Source: Rhododendron vialii (lineage: Eukaryota > Streptophyta > Magnoliopsida > Ericales > Ericaceae). Taken from it: a stretch of DNA of 64,000 bases. How positions within the stretch are numbered: the first letter of the stretch is position 1; the number at the start of each line of letters is the position of its first letter. The stretch spans positions 4,775,501 through 4,839,500 of the forward strand of contig NC_080569.1 of assembly GCF_030253575.1 (NCBI RefSeq), in the 5' to 3' direction. The notes beneath the pieces are model-generated. The model did not search any database and was not told the origin of the DNA. It worked only from the letters and a program-made list of their open reading frames with translations. Position numbers and translations under genes: made by a program. Below are positions 24,531 to 32,807 of this stretch, one piece after another.

Positions 24531-25980
24531 CAGGGCCGGCCGGGGGTAAGCCCCGCAAGCCCGCCGGCTCGGGCAACCCCCCGGCAAGGGGCAACCAAAA
24601 AAAAAAAAAATTGTATATATATATATATATAATTGAAATCCAACGGAAAAAAATTTAGGGGCATAATCCAAAAAAAATTTACAAATTCAAAAAAAATTTG
24701 TAAAGATGTATAGTTTCCACCCACTTCAAAAAAATTATGATACTTGGGAAAATTATGAGGGCAAACAAAAGGTTTTCTATGCCTGGGGTAAATAGGAGAT
24801 AAAAAAAAATTAGGAGGACAAAAATTAATAAGTCAAATTAGAAGGGCATATAACAGATAAAAGAAAAAAAAGAGAAGGAAACGGAATAGGAATAGAAGGG
24901 CATTTGCCCCCAAATTTTCCATACGCGTCTAAACCTAACTTTGAAGAAAAAAGAAAACCTAACTTTGAAGAAGAAAGAAATACCCTGAAAAGATCAAATA
25001 AGTCTTCCATTGAATCTATTGTCCTTCAATTCCTGATCTTCTCCAACAGTTCAACGCCGAGTTGCCGACGCTGATCGAAGTCTTCGTTTGCAAATTGCAA
25101 GAGGCAAGAACAGATGCAAGGGACTGGGATTTTTGTTTCTCTTTCTCGCATTGGTAGTAACGACAATAGACAATAGTAATTAGTAAGTGCACTTCTTTCT
25201 TCTGTTCTTCATTTGAATCTTTTCTTTATTCGATTGAATTGGTTAGTGGAGGAGGAGTAGAGCATAAATGCATAATAAATTAATATAAAAGTGGTAGTGG
25301 AGCATAAATGTATAATAAATTCATAGGGGATTGTGACTTTTTTTTTTGTCATACCTATTTATGCATAATAAATTTAGAGTATAAATATGAAATGTGACTG
25401 CTTTTTTTTTATTTTATCTCATAGTTGATTGATTTAGTAATTAGTAGGATTTGTAAATATAGATTACTTGTGTTGGGTTTTTATTGGTGACGTGTACTAA
25501 TATAGGTAGTAGGTACTATGACGAAGATTGAGAATGACAAGAATAGAGTAAGAGTGCGCAAACAAAAATCCGGGTCTCAAAATAGAAAAGTGAGGCAGCG
25601 AAAAGATGTAATGGAAAAATCACTAGTGGGTTGAATAACTAGCCTATTTAATGCAAAAAAACAAAAATCTCTTCTTTCAAGTCAAGTTGAAGAAGAAAGT
25701 GATGAAGAATTTGGGGAGGATGATGTGAATGATAATCTTAGAGATAAAGGTGTTAATGAAGAAGCTAGTGGCGCAAATACAGGTGACGTTCATGAGGAAC
25801 CTATGAGTGAAGATGTTGATGTACCACATGAAGAATCTAGAGAGGGGCATAATGAAGGCTCTACTTCTATGAATGAAAATGTAGAGAATGAAGAACATGA
25901 AAGTATGCTTGACCTTGAAAAAGATGTTGATGTGAACTATGATCCGGTATGTACACCCGTGCTTAATTCGTCTTTTTAGC
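24531..25980 (+). mobile_element. Truncated hAT transposon (ZMYM1-like transposase, N-terminal part)
   Basis: The left terminus CAGGGCCGGCC is the characteristic hAT end seen also at 54884. Downstream, frames read MTKIENDKNRVRVRKQKSGS and then SLLSSQVEEESDEEFGEDDV and NYDP, the basic and acidic N-terminus of plant hAT proteins annotated as zinc finger MYM-type 1-like. The first frame (25518-25634) meets TGA, and the second (25725-25979) ends before the TTF zinc finger. No right terminus (GGCCGGCCCTG) was found nearby, so the element is 3'-truncated and inactive. Confidence 0.6.
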
Positions 25981-26702
25981 CCAACGAATCATTTGTAATG
26001 TGTTCATTCACTTGAATAGATTTCGGAGTGATTGTAAATGTTGTTTGCTTGCACTTGGTTACGTGATGCAACCCAATCACAACTTAGACTATTGGGTGGG
26101 GGAGGAGGCGACCGGACATAGCAACCCTCTCAAATTTGGGAAAAGAAATAGGTAAAACCCAAAATGGGGAAGAGTTTGAGTCGAATATTGGAGAGGGTTT
26201 TTTGCTGGTTTTGCCCAAATTTTAAAAAATTTGGATCTTAAAATGGGTCAAGGTCGGAGATGCTCTAACTAGAACCAAAAAACCAAAACCAACAAATAAG
26301 CCTGCCAACAGGATTGCCAAAACAACTTAATGCACTTACTGACTTAAACATCGCCCATTCTAGCACCGCAAAAGATCCATTAGAGAATAAAAAGGCAACT
26401 AAGGGCTAGCGGAGCACATAACACTGTGGTGCTCGGAAACATGAGGATCATGAGAATCGTTGCCCTTGCATAATCTTTTTTTTTTATCAGCAAGAAGTTT
26501 TTTAAGGAACATTAGCTCCACAACATCCATGCAAGTATATACCAAACAAAGATGACACATACCCCTAAACAAAATGAGAAGAGCGAAAAACCGATAATGG
26601 AAAGTTCGCAAGATGCCAACGACAAAAACCAACAAGCAAAATATCCACCAAGCAAAGATAACCCAAAAGCCGCGCTCCTCCCTGAGAAGGATGAGATTAG
26701 AT
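25981..26702. other. Mixed repeat debris, no gene
   Basis: About 26090-26275 ends GGTCGGAGATGCTCTAACTA, a form typical of plant MITE ends (TTAGAGCATCTCC), but its left partner is unclear. The rest is AT-rich. Confidence 0.4.
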
Positions 26703-27909
26703 CTAATCTTTACGAAGGGCATCATATTCTGCTCTCTCCTTGACAATCATTTTTGCGAACCTCTTCACCCAGAAATCCTCCTGCCCAAGCATGTCCACCC
26801 CCAGAGTTTTGCCTACATTCACTGTTGCTTTTGCTTCATCTATCGGGTCAGGCCTGAGTAGTTGAGTCTTGGTTTTCGCCTTGGAGTACCTCTCCTTGGA
26901 ATTAAAATGAAGTTGCGAAGACCGGACATCTTGAAGTCCAGTATTGTTATCCATCACCATTCCCTCATCATGCTCCACAACAGGAATAAAACCAGCCCCC
27001 ATCATACCCAACTCACCTCGTAAAGAGTCCTTTCCCGATGACCCACTTGACTTCACTTTAGTATGCGAGTGTGCATCCACGGATTTAGTCTCCTCAGCGT
27101 CATACTTCGATTGTAGATAGCATAGCATTTCAAGTCTGCGCCCATCATCTTCATTACCATCTTCCACGACGTCTAAAAACTGCTGCTTGAAATCATCCGT
27201 ATCAATCCAATTTTTACCCAGCGTAGAGTTAAAAATCTCTACATCTAAAAGGTCCAAGCCATTCTTACTTTTCTCTGCAATTGCCTTCTCAATATCCCGC
27301 TTGAAATTCCTATCAAATTCCCTACCAATCGTATCCTTCGTATACGGACTCAACTCACCTCCCACAGAACCAAACTCGGACTCATCATAGGACGGTTCCA
27401 GGAACAATGCCCTATAAATATCATTAATCTCAGACTCATCTAATGATTCGAGGTACAATGCCCTCTCACTAGCATCCAAATGACAAAAATTCTCTAACGA
27501 TTCAAAGACCATTGCCCTCTCAAAAGGATCCATTCTGGCATTCAATTCCCGAAGCGACCAAGATCTAGGGTTTCCTTTCAATTTCCCCTTGCCCGCAGTA
27601 TGTGCCAAATCTTTTTCTTTTTTCTTCTTAGAAACAGGTTGATTTCCCTGTTTAGAACTAGAACCTTTACCCTTTTCTTTCTTAGAAAGAGGTTAATTTC
27701 CTAGACAATGCCCTCTCAATAAAATCCAAACTACAAAAGTCATCCCAGGGTGAATCATCATCGAACGATTCCAGCATCATTGCCCTCTTACTAGAAAAAT
27801 CATCCCAAGGTGGATCATCATCTAACGATTCCAGGATCATTGCCCTCTCAAAAGGATCCATTCTAGAAAGCTCATCCCAAGGTGACCGAGATGAAGGGTT
27901 TCCAAACAT
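26703..27909 (-). CDS. Unrecognised gene: 301-aa ORF plus upstream related 75-aa ORF
   Basis: I do not recognise this family. Frame 27608-26703 encodes 301 acidic residues without signal peptide or membrane segment. It starts MAHTAGKGKLKGNPRSWSLR and includes NWIDTDDFKQQFLDVVED. Upstream, 27909-27682 encodes 75 aa starting MFGNPSSRSPWDELSRMDPF. Both contain the same ~22-residue module, DPFERAMxxESL(D/E), in at least five copies across the two frames, so they belong together. The join carries a repeated GGAAATYAACCTSTTTCTAAGAA block, and in its first copy CAA is TAA, so a continuous protein is not possible as given. It is either a gene with a second downstream start or a decaying copy. The leader upstream of 27909 is duplicated at 42315-43640. 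Confidence 0.5.
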
Positions 27910-29283
27910 AGTCTAATGATTTTGTCTAAGAGAGAGAGAGAGGGAACCTGATGGGTGTCGTGAGGCGGCGAAATGGCGTTGGAGGGGGAACAGAGTGGCG
28001 GCGGCGAAGTTGAGCGGCGACGGCGGAACGGTGATGCGGTGCTGGACCACCGGTAATGCAGCCCTACGGCAGTACGAAAGAGCACCTTACCAGAATCTTC
28101 TGCCCTTCATCTCGCTCTCTCTCCGAAAGAGCACCTTACCAGAATCTTCCGCCCTTCATCTCTCTCTCTCTCTCTCTCTCTCTTGCTCTCTCTCAAGCTC
28201 TCAAGCGCTCTTTCTCTCTCTCTATTCTGTCACTCTTTCTCTCTCTCTCACTCTCTCTCTTCTGTTACTGTATTCAGGCTCTCGGCACCCTCTCCCCATT
28301 ATAAAAGCTGTTATTCCCACCCCACGACACCGCCTCTCACCAACAAGACCAAAATGCCCCTAACTTCCACTTTCTTTTAACTAAATTCTTTTTGTTTAAT
28401 TCCTTAATTCTATTATCTTGTTTATTTAATTCATTTTTTATTTATTTAATTACTTATTTAATTTTAATTTGGTTAACTCAAATAATATTTTTAACTAAAA
28501 TATGTTTTTTACATTTAAATTTGACTTTATATTTAAGGCTCCATTCCCTTGAACTTAATTTAAATTTGGAAATTTTGTCTTTATTTGAATTTTTTTCAAA
28601 TTTATTAGTTTTGCGTTATTGATTCGTCTCGATGAGAAGAATTGAAGAAATATTTTTTTTCACTTTTATCCAAACATTTTGAGAAATAATCACTTTTTAG
28701 CAAAATACTTGGATAAAAGTAAAAAAAATTACCATCGGATCTGGGCTCTCTTCAATGCGATTGACCATTTACAAGGTTGGTAATTAAGGTTGTGGGCCCA
28801 ATTTACTTTCTGGTCGTATAATAAGACGTGTAAGACAACCCAATTAAGCTCAAAGATGGTATATGACGTCTAATGCTATCGGATCCGGATCCTCTTCAAT
28901 GCGATCGACCATTTACAAGAAACTATAGCAGTTAAGCGGGCTCTTAAACCCATCTTGTTGTACTCCTTTTACTTTCAAAAGAGAGGTTTGGCGTTCGTGT
29001 GGAGAGACGTTGAACCCTTTTTAATTTGTTAACTCACTAATTTTTTGCTAATCCCGACCACATTACACTTTTTAATTACTTGGTGTTCCTTGCAATTTCT
29101 CAAATTTAGAAACACTACTTGATAGAACGTGTGAGGGCTAGACAAGTTTATGTCTCCCTTAATTAGCGTTAGATTACGCTACTTTCCGTTAATTAGAAAC
29201 AATATCATTTCAGTTGTCTTATGTTTTAAATAAATTTTCCTGTGATAAAGTAAGCCATTTCCAAAGACATTTTGCCTAGCCAT
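27902..29283 (+). repeat. Inverted segmental duplication, copy A
   Basis: From CCAAACATAGTCTAATGATT to ATTTTGCCTAGCCAT, this ~1.38-kb block is repeated in reverse complement at 42315-43640 with high identity by eye. It covers the start codon, the CT-rich leader and the upstream DNA of the gene ending at 27909. The block includes (CT)n runs at about 28155-28260, which differ in length between copies. Confidence 0.9.
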
Positions 29284-30010
29284 TTCCAAAGAGGTTGACA
29301 CGTCGTAATAGTAATATATGTAATAAAAACATGAGACATAAGTTGGTTAATAACGTGCGTAGTAAGCTGTAACAACTCTAGCAGAGTCCTTGTCAAGTAG
29401 CTTTATTCTCATATGAAAGAAGCCAGATCCATAGCTTTGTTTGGAGGCAAATCCAGCCCCTATATATACATGTCCAGGCCACATGCAAGTACGAAGGAAA
29501 CATTAGGAGACAGATCAATAAAACAAAACGGAGCTAGAATAGAATTAAATACAATCTCAAACATGTTCCAGCAAGCTTTCAAGGGTTCCCAAATTCTTGA
29601 ACATAAAGGTTTAAGAAACGAGCTAGATTGCATCCGCCCGTCTCTGAAAAGTATTCTTGATACAACAACCAAACACGATATCTAGAACTATATACAAATC
29701 GCAATTGATCAATATACAAACATGTTTTTTATATGATTGATCCGTTGTATCTTCTTTTTTTCCTTTTTTGCTAAGCTCATAAGATAACGAGGTGTTTGGG
29801 CCAGCTATTGATCCATTGTGTGTGTGTGTATATATATTAATCCATTGTATATATATATCTTGTGACTTACAAATATGATAGCAGTGTTGCTATATAACTA
29901 GAATGTTGACATATAGAAGATGGAAATTAACACTAAAATCTACAAAACTCAAATTTGTCTAGCATCGTTATCGCAATAAAAGAACGCAAAATGAAAACTA
30001 AAAAAACATG
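29284..30010. other. Intergenic, no supported gene
   Basis: A 90-codon frame at 29413-29685 has no recognisable motif or codon signature. TA/TG-rich low complexity lies at about 29815-29870. Confidence 0.4.
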
Positions 30011-30017
30011 CTAAGCC

Positions 30018-30240
30018 AAGAAGAAGAGAGAGAAAATCAACTGGACGATTTATCCATAGAAAGCTGAATTTATCCTCCTTCATTTAGAGACAAAACATTA
30101 CTACTTCCCCATGTGACATAGTAATTCACATTGAAGCTCGAATCGCTACTATCTCCACCAACCAATATTACTTCCCCAAGCATCCCAAATAAGAGAAATA
30201 ATACACCAAAGAAACTGAACTGAGATATAGTAGTACCCAT
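30018..30240 (-). pseudogene. XTH: Xyloglucan endotransglucosylase/hydrolase (XTH), N-terminal fragment
   Basis: The frame starts MGTTISQFSFFGVLFLLFGM (signal peptide). It then has FNVNYYVTWGSSNVLSLNEG, the conserved start of XTH cell-wall enzymes, which cut and rejoin xyloglucan. The following codons read GG then TAA where the family has RE, and then IQLSMDKSS before the similarity stops. The catalytic exon (DEIDFEFLG motif) is absent from the surrounding sequence. A TATA box (ATATAAATA, minus strand, 30322-30314) is still in place about 75 bp upstream. This is a truncated XTH copy that kept its promoter. Confidence 0.8.
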
Positions 30241-30329
30241 TTCAAACAAAAACCCTAGCTGGCTTCTCACTACCCTTCTTGGGTTATAGAAAATTAGATG
30301 CAGAGTTGGTGGGTATTTATATGCGCAGA

Positions 30330-31020
30330 TGGGTTTGGACGTCATGACCTAATACCCATTATGAAAAAGCAAAGAGTGCAACCCATGAGCTAGCCAGGCC
30401 AGTATGATCATATATAGATACCATGCCACCTTCTACTTCCCCACACGACATGCATTGACTCCCATAACTAACCACATCACCATAGGATTTGCTTGGGGAA
30501 TGATCTTGAGAAAATTAATGTTTTACACTTAATGCAAGTCATGTTTTGCAAGCTAATTAATACTCCGTAATAGGATTGGATTGCCCAAGTGAAGTAAAGG
30601 AATTAAAACCCCAATATTTTCTTGTGGATGCCGGTGGGTATTTTGCTTGGCTGGGCTAATCATGGATTTAATTCGTTTGTAGATTGGGTACGTGATCGTT
30701 TGTTATCGAATACCTACTTATTGATAGATTGGATTGCCCAGTTGGCATCTCCTGGTCCTCCCCGTGTGGGAGGCCAGGGTTTGCGCCCTGTCATAGGCAT
30801 TTGGGATTTAGGGCCATGGATAACCTTTGAAATACTTACCCATTATGGACTAACCTACTAACTCTCCACTAACCCTAGCTGATGTATACAATATTGACAA
30901 AAACAAAAAAAAAGGTGGTTGATTTTCACATTCTTTTTTTTGACAAAAGCACTCCCTTTTTGGTTATCCTCTTGTAATGTAAATTTACGATCCTGTCTTT
31001 CTGAATGTGAAAGGGTAGGT
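30330..31020. other. Upstream flank of the XTH fragment, no gene
   Basis: No coding segment could be supported. GGCCAGGGTTTGCGCCCTGT near 30770 resembles tRNA-derived retroposon text but lacks clear A and B boxes. Confidence 0.35.
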
Positions 31021-31021
31021 T

Positions 31022-31125
31022 AATCTCGTAAATGAACACATAAAATGAACCCACGTACCCCAATCTCGTAAATGAACACATAAAATGAACCCTCGTAAAC
31101 CCCCCCCCCCCCCCCCCCCCCCCCC
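31022..31125 (+). repeat. Tandem duplication followed by poly-C run
   Basis: AATCTCGTAAATGAACACAT followed by AAAATGAACCC occurs twice (about 31022 and 31063). It is followed by 26 C (31100-31125) and then an A-rich tract. The opposite strand reads as a poly-Gly frame, which is not a gene. Confidence 0.85.
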
Positions 31126-31222
31126 AACAACAACAAAAAAGAAAAAAAAAGAAAAAAAAAAAGGAGGTTGATTGTAAGAGAAAGAGAGTGTAAAAATCAC
31201 TACCTTTATTGAAACAGTCTGA

Positions 31223-31817
31223 GGCTCCGTTCCGGAAATCTTCTTAAAAAATAAGTACTTATTTTGTCACTTCTCATTCAAAAATAAGAAGGGTTATTCC
31301 ACAAAACCCAAATAAAAAGTTCCTTTCACATTTTCAAACTCAAAAATAATGTAAATGAAAAAAAAATTCAATTTTTTTTCACCGTATTAAAGATCTCAAT
31401 GAGATCTATCAAACAAGATCCATAGTGATAGGAAAATTATTTGCGTAACCACATAGTTTTTGAGCTTGAAGTTGCCTTATACAAAAAATAAGACTGTTGC
31501 TATGATAATGGGCGCTGGCAGAGGGAAATCGTACCGTCGGCCGTGCTGGGCCGTCTCCGGCCACCGGACAGCCGATCCGAGCCGTCCAAAAATTCTAAAA
31601 AAAAAACTGAGGGGGCCACAAGAGAATCAACGGCATCCGAGGTGTGTATGGTGCTTGATCCGAGCACCTCTTTTCCGTGGCGCGGCCGACGGTACGATTT
31701 CCCTCCGCAGCGCCTATTGGTACCTATATAAATTCTTCAAAAATAAGCACCTCCTTCTTATCTTTGTGGAACAATTGAACAAAAAATAAGTTCTTATTCC
31801 ATTTCTGGAACGGAGCC
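31223..31817. mobile_element. MITE copy B of the GGCTCCGTT family, hosting a nested element
   Basis: The ends GGCTCCGTTCCGGAAAT and (complement) GGCTCCGTTCCAGAAAT are flanked by the 3-bp repeat TGA (31220-31222, 31818-31820). It shares its termini and AAATAAGTACTTATTTTGT text with the TTA-flanked copy at 6482-6703. A second element occupies 31511-31714. Confidence 0.8.
31511..31714. mobile_element. Nested MITE with ~35-bp terminal inverted repeats
   Basis: The left end GGCGCTGGCAGAGGGAAATC continues GTACCGTCGGCCG, and the right end is its complement (CGGCCGACGGTACGATTTCC, then CTCCGCAGCGCC) with only a few mismatches. The element is 204 bp and GC-rich, unlike its AT-rich host. The flanks TAATG and TATTG do not give a certain target duplication. 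Confidence 0.75.
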
Positions 31818-32170
31818 TGATTTGAGAAATGAAGGAAGCGTGCTACGACATTGACTTTCAAATGGAATTAGAAAAATTTTTGTGCAACATTTTCTGGGGA
31901 AGTTTCGTGCTTGTAAACTTAAGAAAATACCAAACTATCTTTCTAATACCTCCTATACTAAGTGCACATTTACGTACGGAAAATGATGGAAGCATATTAA
32001 TTTTATTTGAGATTTTAAAAAGGCAGCAGTGTTTGTAAAAATTATTGGCAATTTTTTTTTAAAAGCAAGAGATTAATCTGTAAGCTGAAAATAAGAATAG
32101 AATCTGATTTAATAAAAAGCTGAATTTGATGCGCTTTTGGGATTAGATTATGACACAAATTATCAAGTAA

Positions 32171-32490
32171 GGGATCCCTCACTTTGTTAAATGCGGGACT
32201 TTCATTTCCCGATCAAATTTTGAAAATCCGAACCGTTCAATATGTGCAGAACGTGATTTTAAGGGTCCCGCGAGAAATCAGGGAAAAAAATGACCGGGAA
32301 GGGCTTCATCCGAGCAGTTTTTTTTGAACCGTTCAATGAAAACTGCTCGGATGAAGCCCTTCCCGGTCATTTTTTTTGCTGATTTCTCGCGGGGACCCTT
32401 AAAATCATGTTCTGATCACTTTGAGCGGCTCGGATCATCGAAATTCAATCGGGAAGGGGAGTCCCGCATTTTAATAAAATGAGGATCCCT
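32171..32490. mobile_element. Palindromic foldback MITE with a perfect 32-bp inner stem
   Basis: The outer ends GGATCCCTCA and TGAGGATCC pair. Pairing continues through GCGGGACT, TTTTAAGGGTCCCGCGAGAAATCAG and its complement. The core 32290-32321 is perfectly complementary to 32339-32370 around a 17-nt loop. Transcription from either side would give a long hairpin RNA. No frame is present. Confidence 0.8.
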
Positions 32491-32710
32491 CACCGGAACC
32501 TAACTCTAGATTATGAATCTAATTTAAGCAATATAAAAATTATGTTTTAGATTTTCCTGCAGCTTCGTCATAAAGTTATAAGAATCGCGTTCATATCCGC
32601 TTTTACTACAATTTATAAAGTCTCAATCTACAACATGCAAAATCAGTCTAAAAGTATAATGAAATAAGATACTCCAGCCGTGAATAGTTTTTTACGGAAG
32701 AAATAATTAA

Positions 32711-32760
32711 ATCGCGACCGTCCAAAACACTTTTGGACAACACTTTTGGACGGTCGTGAT
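32711..32760. repeat. Short hairpin beside the LTR element
   Basis: ATCGCGACCGTCCAAAA (32711) and TTTTGGACGGTCGTGAT (ending 32760) pair with one mismatch. It is probably the core of another small MITE, possibly the one into which the neighbouring LTR element inserted. Confidence 0.6.
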
Positions 32761-32807
32761 GCACCTCCTTAAACAGTTATTCACGAAAAGCGCTATGAGG
32801 AAGATAT

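Noticed and set aside
28155-28260. CT-rich tracts read as Leu/Ser-rich membrane proteins
   Set aside because: They are low-complexity microsatellite translated in several frames; the copy at 43325-43420 has different lengths.
29413-29685. 90-codon plus-strand ORF
   Set aside because: No recognisable motif, no good promoter or splice context, and codon use resembles surrounding AT-rich DNA.
31000-31200. Minus-strand frame with poly-Gly and poly-Phe
   Set aside because: It is the translation of homopolymer C and A runs and has no gene features.
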